64,000 bases of DNA from Deinandra increscens subsp. villosa (Eukaryota > Streptophyta > Magnoliopsida > Asterales > Asteraceae): the NCBI GenBank assembly GCA_039602395.1, contig JBCNJP010000017.1, positions 15,659,529 to 15,723,528 of the forward strand, written 5' to 3'. Each line of letters begins with the position of its first letter. Positions within the stretch are counted from its first letter, which is position 1. The position numbers and the translations under genes were made by a program. Of the stretch, positions 46,461 through 56,339 are shown piece after piece. Below the pieces are notes generated by a model that searched no databases, had not been told where the DNA came from, and saw nothing but the letters and a program-made list of their open reading frames with translations.

Positions 46461-46547
46461 AGCCCAGAAAATTCAGCAAACTTCCACTTTTTCCAGCCAA
46501 ACACTCGAATCTAATACCGTTGAACCTCGAATATGATGATTCTTAGC

Positions 46548-46559
46548 TCTGATACCAAT
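46548..46559 (-). other. Primer binding site of element C
   Basis: The minus strand carries TTGGTATCAGAGC next to the LTR end (..GGACCATCA), an exact copia tRNA-iMet site. Confidence 0.9.
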
Positions 46560-46984
46560 TGATGGTCCAATAACAACAATCGCAAAGGGTATCTTAAACA
46601 CAAACAAGTGCGGAAACCTTTTTTGTGATTGATTCGACAAGAAGATGATGAAATAGACTTGATATGAGATGATGCAAATGCAAAACAATCAAATCTTGAA
46701 TGAAAACCAATCAATCTTCCAATACTTAAAGTTCACGATCGTAAATACAAAGAGGAGCCTCGAAATCGTAAACTCAAAAGCTACCTACAATCATCCACTA
46801 GTGGGTATTTATACTACCCTTACATAAACCTAGCTAGGATCGTAACCAACAATAGGGAACCGGCCAAAGAGGCCCAAAACCGTAAACATCCATTAAGCTC
46901 ATGAGGATGCAAAGCTAAGTCCAATCAAGTTTAAATTCAAGCCCACATGTCTAATGTTCATGCCTCACCATGTATAGCCTAACA
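46560..46984 (-). repeat. 5' LTR of element C
   Basis: 425 bp, same length as the 3' LTR. On the minus strand TGTTAGGCTATACATGG to ..GGACCATCA. The right flank GTCTC equals the left flank of the element. Confidence 0.92.
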
Positions 46985-46989
46985 GTCTC

Positions 46990-47930
46990 GTATTGTTGTT
47001 TGGATAGTCCCGGAATGGGGCTGGAAGTCGTTTCAACATAGGCTGCTTTGGTAACTTCGTGTCTTCCTTTGTTTCGGGGACCACCATTCACGATAGCCGA
47101 TCCGCTTAAAACAACCATCTTTGTTGTGGCCGTCCCTCCCACAATGGGTACAGTGCTCCATGGCCTCGCTTTTCTTGTCATCTTTAACAATCAACTTATC
47201 ACGTTTCACTACTTCCTTGTTGGTGTTGCTTTCCCGGTGGCTAGGAATAAATGCCTTAAAGGCAATCGTATCGGCGATCGGCTTCTTGTCGAGAGATATA
47301 GCCCTTTGTCTCTCGTCTTCTGATACGAGATGGTAAGCATTGCTCAAACTTGGTATCGGTTTTGTGGCCAGAATCTGCGTTCTAATGACAGTAAAGTCAT
47401 TATCCAAACCCATAAGGAACTCATATAGTCTCTTTTTTTATTTTGCTTCAACTAGTTTTTTTTCCAATATCACAGCTACATCCGTCACATGTACACTTTG
47501 GAGTAGGCATGACGGATTCGATCTCATCCCAAATCCCACAAAGCCTTGTGTAATATGCGGAATCGAGGACCCATATTGTTGTGTCGTGGTCAAGGCATGC
47601 TTCAACTCATAGGCCCTAGGGGCACTTTCCTTCCCAAACCTTTCAAGGAGGTCAACCCAGATTTCACGGGCCGTGTTAGCGTACTTCACGCTGCTTCGTA
47701 TCTCCTTCTCCATGGTCGTTATGAGCCATCCTTTTATCATGGTGTCACAACGCATCCAAGGCATGTAATCGGAAGAGGTTTTCTCTGGTTTCTTGATGAA
47801 ACCGTCAATGAATCCTACCTTATTCTTGGATAATAGAAAATTCATCATCTCCTGTGACCAATCGGTATAGTTGTGATCGTTGAGAGTCTCGAAGTTCAAG
47901 AAATAAATGAATTGTCAATAGAATAAATAA
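46990..47930 (-). pseudogene. gag of element D (inverted), frameshifted
   Basis: The minus strand gives LNDHNYTDWSQEMMNFLLSK, GFIDGFIKKPE, KGWLITTMEKEI, TAREIWVDLLERFGK and AYELKHALTT, then after a frameshift near 47420 a linker and a CCHC knuckle (CTHCGRDGHNKDGC) ending PGLSKQQYETV. This is the gag layout of Ale/Retrofit-type copia elements. It joins the protease at 35555 across the C insertion. It points away from the RT half of the same element, i.e. it is inverted. Confidence 0.82.
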
Positions 47931-47946
47931 TGAGAATGTTGATGAA

Positions 47947-49330
47947 TTGTCAACCTGTGAAAATGAAAGAGTAAGTGGGCCACCCAACCCACCTTCAAAT
48001 GTGTCGTCCCAACTACAGCATGACCAGGCCAAAAGCTCAAATGAAGAAGTTCATGATCAGTTTACTCAAGAGATGCGTCCTCAAAGAATTAGAAACCAAC
48101 CTGCCCGATTTAAGGATTTTCTTGTGAAGCTTCCCCCATCCGTACATCCTACTCAGCCTGCATCTAATCAAGACTCTTCAACGGTACATCCCCTCTCAAA
48201 TTTCGTTTCTTATGAAAATTTTTCTAACTCTCATATAGCTTTTTTGGCGGCCTTCAATTCCAATGATGAGCCAAAGAACTTTAGTCAAGCCATGCAGGAT
48301 AAAAGATGGAAGGAGGCTATGAAAAAAGAAATCCGAGCACTTGAAGAAAACGACACGTGGACGCTCGAAAACTTACCAGAAGGAAAGCGGGCAATTGATT
48401 CAAAATGGGTTTATAAGGTGAAGTATAAACCAAACGGTGAAGTTGAGCGATACAAAGCCCGTTTAGTGGCAAAAGGGTTCACACAGCAAGAGGGCGTTGA
48501 CTATCATGATACGTTTGCCCCAGTAGCGAAACTTGTTACTGTTAGAACTCTTCTTGCAGTAGCGGTTAAAAAGAACTGGATCATCAGTCAGCTTAACGTG
48601 AACAACGCTTTTCTTCATGGAGATTTAAATGAGGAGGTCTACATGAAGATACCACAAGGTTTTTCCAAAGAAGGTGAAAGCAAAGTCTGCAGGTTGAGAA
48701 AATCTTTTTATGGCTTAAAGCAAGCTTCTCGGAATTGGTACCAAAAATTTACAACTTCACTCCTTGACCTCGGTTTTAAACAGTGCAAGGCTGATTACTC
48801 TCTTTTCACTCATAAAGAAGGGAATAGTTTCGTGGCAGCCTTGATATATGTGGATGATGTTATCGTTGTCGGGAACAACCACAGTGTGATACAAACAATG
48901 AAAGATGAGCTTGACAAACGCTTCAGCATCAAGGATCTGGGGAATCTGAAATACTTCCTTGGCATTGAAGTAGCTCGAACGAAAAAGGGTCTAGTATTAA
49001 GTCAAATAAAGTACACCCTGGATATACTTGAAGATTGTGGGATGCAAGGTTGTCGGCCTAGCTCATTTCCCATGGAACCCAATTTGAAACTCGATAAGGG
49101 GGAAGCTGAACCAAAAAGTGACAACAATCAATATCGTCGAACCGTGGGTCGCCTACTTTATTTACAGGCAACCAGACCCGACATCACATATGCCGTTAAT
49201 GTTCTAAGCCAGTTCATTGCCGACCCAAGACAAAACCATCTGGATGCAGCACACCGTGTTTTGCGCTATCTTAAGGCTACACCGGGACAAGGAGTGCTAT
49301 TACCACGGGATGGAGGTTTTAATCTCCGGC
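47947..49330 (+). pseudogene. Reverse transcriptase of element D, catalytic Asp lost
   Basis: About 460 codons: a linker (RPQRIRNQPARFKDFLVKLP), then copia RT with WKEAMKKEIRALEENDTW (residues 121-138), KWVYKVKYKPNGEVERYKAR (153-172), VDYHDTFAPVAK (184-195), QLNVNNAFLHGDL (215-227), YGLKQASRNWY (255-265) and YVDDV (301-305). The first catalytic Asp, normally Q-x-D-V-x-N-A-F, is Asn at residue 217, so the enzyme should be dead even where the frame is open. Integrase does not precede it. A frameshift near 49327 leads into RNase H. Confidence 0.88.
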
Positions 49331-49802
49331 TTATTGTGATTCCGACTGGCTTGGTTGCCCTCTCACGAGAAGATCTCGGACAGGTTACTTGCTTCTATTG
49401 GGAGGTGCACCAATCTCGTGGAAGTCTAAGAAACAGTCCGTTGTTTCTCGCTCTTCTACAGAGGCGGAGTATCGTTGTATGGCCTCTACAGTCAGCGAAG
49501 TCTTATGGATGCGATGGCTTTTACAAGAACTAGACATCTCCTCAAATGGGTCGACGCCTCTATTTTGTGATAATCAAGCAGCACGACACATCGCTAATAA
49601 CCCTGTCTTCCACGAGAGAACAAAACATGTGGAGATGGACTGCTACTTTGTTCGAGAAAGGGTTGAAAGTCAAGAAATCAGTCATTTGTCTATCGATTCA
49701 AGGATGCAAATAGCCGATGTCTTCACTAAGGGCTTGGGAGCTCCACAACTCAAACTCCTACTTAACAAGTTGGGCGTTATTAACATACACGCTCTAACTT
49801 GA
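49328..49802 (+). pseudogene. RNase H domain of element D
   Basis: In the frame after the shift: YCDSDWLGCPLTRRS (first Asp), SWKSKKQSVVSRSSTEAEYR (Glu), LFCDNQAARHIANN (Asp), KHVEMDCYFVRE and DVFTKGL, ending LGVINIHALT and TGA 10 bases before the LTR. Copia RNase H removes the RNA strand after minus-strand synthesis. The domain itself looks complete. Confidence 0.85.
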
Positions 49803-50056
49803 GGTGGAGTATTGGAAATATTAATTAATTGGAAATAATCAATTAATTAAAAGACCGATATCTCGTCCTCCTTTATTGGCTCCACAAATTATGTAGTTGA
49901 TTGAGATACCATAATTATCTCAACAAATTATTGCTCTTTCTTTCGTATTATATATCTTCTTGTTTTTTCTGTATTTGATGAACAAAAGATAATAAAGAAA
50001 CCAACAGTTCTCTACAATTGATTTCAATATATATATAAAAACGTTTTCTATTTGCA
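49803..50056 (+). repeat. PPT and 3' LTR of element D
   Basis: GAGGTGGAGTAT is the polypurine tract. The LTR runs from TGGAAATATTAATT (49813) to TCTATTTGCA (50056), 244 bp, followed by ATTAT, matching the 5 bp left of the 5' LTR remnant. A palindromic start (TTAATTAATTGGAAATAATCAATTAATTAA) is visible in two parts. Confidence 0.82.
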
Positions 50057-50061
50057 ATTAT

Positions 50062-50785
50062 TTTTCGAGTGGGTTTATTGTTCTAGCTCGAACATGACCT
50101 TAAATCATCAGGCCCGGCCTTGCTAATCACATTCGTATAAATAGTTGATTGCTAATACAAAATATCCTATTATGTTTTCGTTACTTTATAGAAACTGGTC
50201 CGATTTTTTTGAAGGTCCAAACCAGTAAAGTGATAAAGAAAGTTTTTTTTGATCAATGACCCGCCCTGTACGAAACCGAGATTTGAATATTGTTTTGTAA
50301 AATGTTTAAATTTTAAAAAGGAGGAGAATAAATTCGTGAAATAATTAAGTAGTAGTTCAACATGGGAAGGTGAAGGACCACAGTAAAAGAAAAACAAGAT
50401 GATAACGATACGGTGGTCCTGCGTAGCATCCTGCAAATCTCTCTTTTATCTTGCAAATTTTCATTTTATTCTTTAAGTTATTCGTTAATTTGAAAACTAA
50501 AAATATATCAATTATAATAAAAGATCATATTTATTATAAAAAATAAAATAATAATAATTAATAATAATATTTTATATATTTTAAATTTCTAATATTTGTT
50601 ACTCTTCTCTAAATTATCAATATGGTATAGTTTGGAGTGTAAATAAAAATAGAGTATTAAAATACTCATAAATAAATTATATTTAATCGAACATATGTGA
50701 ATATAGAGTTTAATAGTATTACCACATACGGGTTATGCTAATTTTGCAAATTCTCTTATTTTTAAGAAGACATTAAAAAAATTTA
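50062..50785. other. AT-rich intergenic DNA
   Basis: No gene or element end recognised. Confidence 0.5.
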
Positions 50786-50789
50786 AAAA

Positions 50790-51345
50790 CTTATAAATCG
50801 GCAAAAGTTAACTTCAATTGAACTCATTCCAGCTGCATTAGAACTGACTCGTCAAATCTTATATCTTAAGTCTTATTTGTAAACCTTAAAGCTAAACCGT
50901 AAAAATCATGAACAAGAAGACACAATGATGGAAAAAAAACACAAAGGGTTGAAAAACATAAAATTTAAAACCTAAAAGATAAATTAATGCTGAAACTAAC
51001 CCAAAACCATAAACCATAAATCCTAAACTTAAAACTAAATCTTAAAAAACAACGACGAGCAAAACAGACACAATAACAATAAAAAAGACACAATGAACTG
51101 GAAAACGTAAATTGTATAAACTAAAAGCTAACCGTAAAGACTATACTAGAAACCTAAAATCCTAAACCATAAAGCTAAACCCTAAAGTTATATAAAATCG
51201 CCATGTAAATCCTAAACGTAAATCTAAATCCTAAAAACATGACAAACAAAAAACACACAATGATAAATAGAAAACATAATAAGTTGAAAAACGTAAATTG
51301 TATAACTTAAATGCTAACCCGTCCTTGAATAATAATTAAAAAAAA
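50790..51345. repeat. Telomere-like CCTAAA-rich tract with shared module
   Basis: Begins with a module of about 85 bp (AACTCATTCCAGCTGCATTAG..) that also occurs, same orientation, at about 16070-16140. It is followed by scrambled CCTAAACCATAAA / AACCGTAAA repeats interspersed with GACACAATGA and GAAAAACGTAAATT units. Relative to the shared module the telomere-like unit is inverted compared with the first locus. Confidence 0.6.
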
Positions 51346-51574
51346 GATAAATCTTAAAGTTATATATAAAATCACCATGTATTAAAAGCTTATAGTCTTA
51401 CCCTTAACTTATTATTTTTCTCACATACAATATATTAAGGTTATGAACAAATTCGTGACTCGACGTAGTAACATTTTAATATCAATATTTATGCAAAACA
51501 AAATAAACATGAAATTTAACTCAATTTGCATGAAAACAACACTAAGTTATTATGCATCTACACCTAAATTAACC

Positions 51575-51745
51575 ACCAGTCATTTGGCTTAGTGGTATTG
51601 GTGATAATGGTAAGACTTAAGACTGAGATGTCACAAGTTCGATATCTGAACCAGACAGATTTTCCACCCGACCAATCACAAAGATGATTATTCTTGAAAA
51701 CTGGCTCAACGGTATAAATAATGCTTTGTTGGTCGTTCAAAAATA
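51575..51745 (+). mobile_element. tRNA-derived SINE, plus strand
   Basis: The A-box-like TGGCTTAGTGGTA (about 51583-51595) and B-box-like CAAGTTCGATATC (about 51634-51646) are spaced as in tRNA genes. Then CCACCCGACC and the end TTGGTCGTTCAAAAAT follow. Same family as 19896-20057. No clear target duplication was found, so this copy may be older. Confidence 0.72.
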
Positions 51746-52140
51746 CCTACAACGCTTTAATTAATTTAATTTAACATATTTAGAAATACCTAAAGGTGAT
51801 CAAATAGAAATTTTTTGTTTAGTAAACACATTAAATAAAACAGAAAAAGGAGGAAAATGGTTCTGCCAAAGAACAGATATACCCCATCTCTTAATTTTTG
51901 TTACAGGATGAGAGTGACGTGAGAGCAATTTAATTATTTGTTTTTCCAACCTTAAAAATAATATAATATAGTCAAAATATATTTTTGAACGGGTATTATA
52001 TAGTCAAATATATACGTTAAAATTTACATTCTTTTATCCATACGAGAAGGTTCACAACAAACGCCCACGGCTAAAATAATAAATTCATATTATCTATCTA
52101 CCTATATATTAAACAAAACATATTGGGTTGAGTTGACACA
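51746..52140. other. AT-rich intergenic DNA
   Basis: Nothing recognised. Confidence 0.5.
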
Positions 52141-52143
52141 TAG

Positions 52144-52427
52144 GTGGCGTTTGGTTCACGGAATGTAATGTAATTGGAATTGTATAGTTTTCCTTTTAAA
52201 GTTGTGCTTACGTTGGGTAAAGAAGGAGTTTAAGATACGATGAATTCCTTTAATCAATGGAATTTAGAAATCCTTCACTTTAACGAAGGAAAGTTACATG
52301 ACCTCAAATTCCATTGATTAAAGGAATTCATTGTATTTCAAACCCCTTCCTTACCCAACTTAAGCATAATTTTAAAAGAAAAACTTTACAATTCCAGTTA
52401 CATTACATTCCGTGAACCAAACGCCAC
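52144..52427. mobile_element. Long-hairpin MITE
   Basis: 284 bp that fold back almost completely. GTGGCGTTTGGTTCACGG at the left is the complement of CCGTGAACCAAACGCCAC at the right, and pairing continues for about 120 bp per arm with about a dozen mismatches. The loop is about 25-35 nt (AAGGAAAGTTACATG region). A target duplication was not recognised. The superfamily is therefore open, with PIF/Harbinger or hAT possible by end style. Confidence 0.78.
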
Positions 52428-52429
52428 AA

Positions 52430-53030
52430 TAATAAGTATGTCCACATAATCAGTTGATGTAATTTTGTTAGTTTTTTAGATTTTTTTTTAAAATCTAAAG
52501 TATTAAACTTAAAATATAGGGAATGATCTTCAGAGCAATGAATACCTACCTTTTTTAAGAAAGTCAAATTAATTCTCCATTTAAGATTGAAATTTAAATT
52601 TACGTAAATATGGTTGACTAAATTTTAATCCAATACTTGCTTTTAATACTAAGTTTCCTACAAAATTGTTTCTTACTGGCTTGAAAAGTAAGTAATTCTA
52701 CATCTTAAATCAATTTTCTTAAGTTTGTACATATTAAAGGATCTTTTGATTTGCATGAATATTGTTTTCTTTAGATAAACAATTTATGAATTTTTGGGTC
52801 ATAACTCATAAGTAAAGATTTAGGCTAGATTTTGTATTTGTTCATGGTGTCTTCATTTAGGTTTTTGTAGATGAAAAAAATATGACAATCTTTTTGTCCT
52901 AAACCTATGATTTTCCTTTAAGACATTAGAAATTATCATCTATGTTAATGTCATGTTCAAGTATTTCATCCATTGATTATACTGTCATTGAGTCTTAAAC
53001 AAGTATTTTTAAAAAGGGATATCATATTTT
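52430..53030. other. AT-rich intergenic DNA
   Basis: Nothing recognised. Confidence 0.5.
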
Positions 53031-53032
53031 CA

Positions 53033-53096
53033 GGTGCTTCTATTGAGGACAATGCTCCAACTTTTGGATATGTATATAGAAGGATTGGACAGTAGG
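53033..53096 (+). pseudogene. Exon-like fragment, unidentified
   Basis: After a pyrimidine-rich TTTTCAG, an open stretch reads ASIEDNAPTFGYVYRRIG and is followed by a donor-like GTAGGT. The codon choice looks coding, but the product is not recognised and no partner exon is proven. Chance is possible. Confidence 0.25.
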
Positions 53097-53679
53097 TTAA
53101 ATTCTGTAAAATTATGTACGATTTGGTTGTGCGGGCCGTTTTCATGCAGAGACAACCTCAGGCGCTTTAATTTTCTTCTTCCATATTCAATGAATATGCA
53201 AAATATTTGTTTCTTTGTGTTCGAGAAATTGAAGATTTACTTTATTCATTATTGTTGTTGGTGACTAAATTAACATTTGATGTTGGTTTTGTTTTATTCT
53301 CTTTAGATTAAGATGAGCAAAGATGGTAATTTCAAGAAATTCACATCTTAAATGCAGAGCTACATGTGTGCAATTTATTTTCCCTTTCAAAACATCTGTA
53401 TAACAATATCTATTGTTAAATTCACTTTGTGATCTTTAAAAAATAAATTTATTAAGTTGGGCATTATATATATTACATTTAGTTGGGGGTTCTTTGTTGT
53501 TAATATATTTATTTCCAGTCAGTATTTGCGTACATCATTAGCAATACATCAAAAGCTCTATCTCTTTATTCAACTTAGAATCTGATTGTTGCTTCTTTTA
53601 TCGGATAACGTTCACATTGACATTTGCTGTTTACTCATATTCGGTTTCTTTCCTTTGCTCAATTCATATTTCATTTCCA

Positions 53680-53853
53680 GGATTGGTTAACACGCTAGCT
53701 AGGGGATCTAAGAGGGGCTTTTGCTGCTACAGAGATAATTATTCCATCTTATCGGGGTCAGAAATTGATCAAGCATTAGCTTATGGATTGGAAAAAGACA
53801 TCAGGCAAGAATTACAAGTAGATGATAACTTAAAAAATGTTTTTCATCAATGA
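53680..53853 (+). pseudogene. Exon-like fragment, unidentified
   Basis: After CATTTCCAG an open segment encodes NTLARGSKRGFCCYRDNY, SGSEIDQALAYGLEKDI and RQELQVDDNLKNV, then a stop at 53853. Its composition is protein-like, with mixed charged and hydrophobic residues, unlike the surrounding AT-rich DNA. The family is not recognised. A second open stretch overlaps at 53837-54067 in another frame. It may be a decayed host gene piece. Confidence 0.3.
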
Positions 53854-54079
53854 CTCAAATGACAAAAGGCAGTCTAAGAACACGAGGTACATATCATCTT
53901 TAACAGCAACAAGCAGTGTTTGTAGTCTTGCAGGTTATGCTAATGTGGATGTAGACAAGTTGCATTCTTCATTCACATGTAGTTTCAATTTCTGGATGGA
54001 TGGTATGTCGATTTTAGTAGGCGTACCAGTGGTTCAGTTTTATTATTATTTACATTCAACTAATTAATTATTAATTATT

Positions 54080-54560
54080 GCTGCTTTAAATTAGTACACA
54101 CATCAATCTCCATAGTTATAGCTTGAGGTTTTTAAGACTTAACGGTTTGATCTAAATCACAACTTTGTTATGCCATAACATGTTGTATAATTGCAATGAT
54201 TTTTGGAGAGTGGTATGCTATTGATTATTAAAAATGTAACGTAAGTATAGAGCTAATTTATAAATGTTTTCTACTTTTTGCTTTAGTTGTAGCTGAATAT
54301 ATTGAACCGACTCTAGCAGGCGATATGAACATATGGTTGTTTTATATTTTCTTCAGCTGTGTCACTGTGTGTCAAAATGCTTAATTAGGTACAATTTGTT
54401 CATAAATGTTGCTGCCAAATAATGGTTAAATATGTAGATTTAGTTCTTAAATGGTGTACCTAATCGTTTCTTCTATTTATTTCTTTGTAGGTTCTTCATT
54501 TGCTGCATAATATAAATAGCACTCTATTCTCAGTTGTACAATATCATGTGGGCATGGTGA
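54080..54560. other. AT-rich intergenic DNA
   Basis: Nothing recognised. Confidence 0.45.
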
Positions 54561-54577
54561 TGTATTAGATCAATCTC

Positions 54578-54650
54578 CTTTTCTTTGGAGAGGGAACGCT
54601 CAGACACGACACAACGGTCACGTGTCTGAGCGTTCCCCCTTCAAGAAAAG
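54578..54650. repeat. 30-bp snap-back hairpin
   Basis: Left arm 54578-54608 and right arm 54621-54650 pair almost perfectly (core GGGAACGCTCAGACACG with CGTGTCTGAGCGTTCCC) around a 12-nt loop ACACAACGGTCA. It is at the left border of the RS-like coding fragment. No terminator function is implied in a plant. Confidence 0.88.
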
Positions 54651-55018
54651 TCATAACGGCGGAAGAGAAGAACGTGACCGCCGCCGCCGACGTGGGTCGT
54701 CAGAATACCGGCATTGAAGAGCTGAATCTCACCAGAGGTATGAACACGGTGAGTCCAAGACCAAGAAACGGCTAATAACGCGCTACTCCTCCGATGATGA
54801 ACGTCACCCTCCACCGTCCAAATCCAAGAAACGGCAAGGTCAGGGCGGTCACCGCCGCTGCTCCTCCGATGACGACGTCCGCCGTCAGTTTAGTCACCGT
54901 CGCAGCTCCTCCGATGACGACGTCTATTCCCGAAGGGCGTGGTCCAAGAAACGCTGCCAGTCTAGTCACCACCGCCGCTTCTCCTCCGATGACGTTGTTG
55001 GATTTTTGATGAAAATAT
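54621..55018 (+). pseudogene. RS/SSDDD-repeat coding fragment
   Basis: One frame reads HVSERSPFKKSHNGGREERD, RRRRRGSSEYRH, a stop at about 54716, then (from about 54720 in the next frame) ESHQRYEHGESKTKKRL, RYSSDDERHPPP, HRRCSSDDDVRRQ, HRRSSSDDDVYSR and HHRRFSSDDVVG. Three to four near-repeats of H-R-R-x-S-S-D-D-D occur at a spacing of about 54-66 bp. GC-rich against AT-rich flanks. The composition is that of an Arg/Ser-rich nuclear protein such as those in splicing factors, but the gene is not identified, and no start, introns or full domain are seen. Probably a captured or decayed exon. Confidence 0.5.
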
Positions 55019-55311
55019 TGTATATGTACGATGTATTACCCTAAAAGAATCGCTAGCTTTGTTTTTCTCAAGTTAACTATATCACAAAGTATTAAATTCT
55101 AACTACTACATGAAAGAATAAAATACTCTATAATTAACTTTGAGGTTTTCATTTCTTATTTGATCCATTATCATAACCTTGTTTTTGTTGGAATTTTGGG
55201 AGAAAAATTAGTGGAAAATGTGTTTTTTACTAAGTGTGAAAATGAGTTTTTCACCAACTTTGGACTAAAATATAATATAGATAACATAGGTTGTTGCCTC
55301 TGTATTTTACA

Positions 55312-56028
55312 TAGGGGTGAGCATGGTTCGGTTCGGTTTTTGGCTCAAACCGAACCGAAAACCGAATGGTTCGGTCCTAGAAAAATAACCATTCAGTTTT
55401 GGTTTTTTTTCGGTTCGTTTATTTTCGTTTTTTTTCCGGGTTTTTTCGGTTTCGGTTCGGATTCGGGGGTTTTTTTAATATGTGGTTAAAATAATTTAAA
55501 TCATTAAATGTTTAGTCTTAGAAGATAAATAGATATTACTAATAAGCAAGTACCGTTATAACCATCAAAATAAAAAAACAAAAACACGTATAACCATACA
55601 AAATAAAAAATGGTGTTAAATTCAAAAGTTTTTAACATTAAAGATCTTGACCCTAACCTTCATCGTCTTCGATGGTAAGAAAATGAAAGAAGAGGAGTTG
55701 CAACTCAAAAATGAAATAACAGATTGATAGGGGACTCGAACTTAAGACATCTTGGTAGTTTGCAAATGTAAATATCAACTGAGCTACACAAGAATTATAA
55801 ATAATTGCAATTAAGTTAATTAAAATACACTTACATATCTATATAAACTTAAAAACTTATATAAATTATTCATTCGGTTTCGGTTCGGTTTTTTTTCGGT
55901 TTTTTTTTCATCCAGAACCGAAACCGAACCATAAGTTTCAGTTCGGTTTTTTTCGGTTTTTACTTCGATTCGGTTTTTGCCGTTTTTTCGGTCCCGGTTT
56001 GGTCTTTTTGGTTTTTTGCTCACCCCTA
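55312..56028. mobile_element. hAT-type non-autonomous element
   Basis: The termini TAGGGGTGAGCA and TGCTCACCCCTA are perfect inverted repeats. The flanks ATTTTACA (55304-55311) and ATTTTACG (56029-56036) are an 8-bp target duplication with one mismatch, as for hAT. Subterminal regions are rich in CGGTTCGGTTT / AACCGAACCGAAA. There is no transposase. The middle holds a tRNA-like Pol III box pair on the minus strand (see next). Confidence 0.88.
55732..55790 (-). other. tRNA-like Pol III box pair inside the hAT element
   Basis: The minus strand has TAGCTCAGTTGATA (A-box-like, 55773-55786) and AAGTTCGAGTCC (B-box-like, 55732-55743) about 30 bp apart. D- and T-stems do not pair well, so this is not a functional tRNA. 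It is probably a SINE head or tRNA pseudogene. Confidence 0.5.
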
Positions 56029-56339
56029 ATTTTACGAGTTTGTGTAGTACGTTGTGAGGGCTTTTCAACGCACCAAACCACGTCGAAAACGGAGCTCGTA
56101 TGAATGAGATATCGAGTATCAAAGTTGAGGTCTTGCAGCAATTGAAGCTGCGAATTTTAGAGAGAAATAAAGTGGAACTCATCCACATTGGTTGGGGGAT
56201 GAAACCAAAAGTGGTTTACAAGGTGGAAACCTTACCACTTATTGTTTTCTTGAGTATGACACATCCCTTGGACCCTGAGGGGTGCGAAGCACCCCTAACT
56301 CGCACACGCACGCGCGCGTGGCGCGGGCTGTTTTTGAGT

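Larger units (their letters stand above)
35556..46984 (-). mobile_element. Element C: large copia element (SIRE-like) with extra ORF downstream of pol, minus strand
   Basis: Two 425-bp LTRs (35556-35980 and 46560-46984), PBS at 46548-46559, PPT at 35981-35993 and a perfect GTCTC target duplication (35551-35555 and 46985-46989). Order on the minus strand is LTR, leader with motif array, gag, long spacer with second zinc knuckle, protease, integrase, RT (truncated), a 1.7-kb non-coding segment, extra ORF, LTR. The LTRs differ at about a dozen sites (about 97%). It is inserted in the gag-protease junction of element D. Confidence 0.92.
35260..50056 (+). mobile_element. Element D: rearranged copia element with internal inversion, split by element C
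   Basis: ATTAT flanks both sides (35255-35259 and 50057-50061). LTR-type ends TGGAAATATTAATTAATT are found at 35260 and 49813. The right side is a normal plus-strand RT-RNase H-PPT-LTR order. The left side retains only 58 bp of LTR and is joined to protease and gag on the minus strand (35319-35550 and 46990-47930). So gag-protease is inverted and integrase is missing. Element C (35556-46984) sits inside this inverted part. Confidence 0.8.

Noticed and set aside
52093..52125. Possible Helitron 5' end (TCTATCTACCTATATATTAAA)
   Set aside because: Style fits, but there is no matching 3' hairpin end downstream in the expected orientation.
54772..55009. Open frames on both strands rich in AAP/GGA repeats
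   Set aside because: Shadows of the RS/SSDDD repeat in other phases. The RS frame explains the repeat best.
55732..55790. tRNA gene (Ala- or Cys-like)
   Set aside because: A/B boxes are present, but acceptor, D- and T-stems do not pair. Kept only as a Pol III-like box pair.
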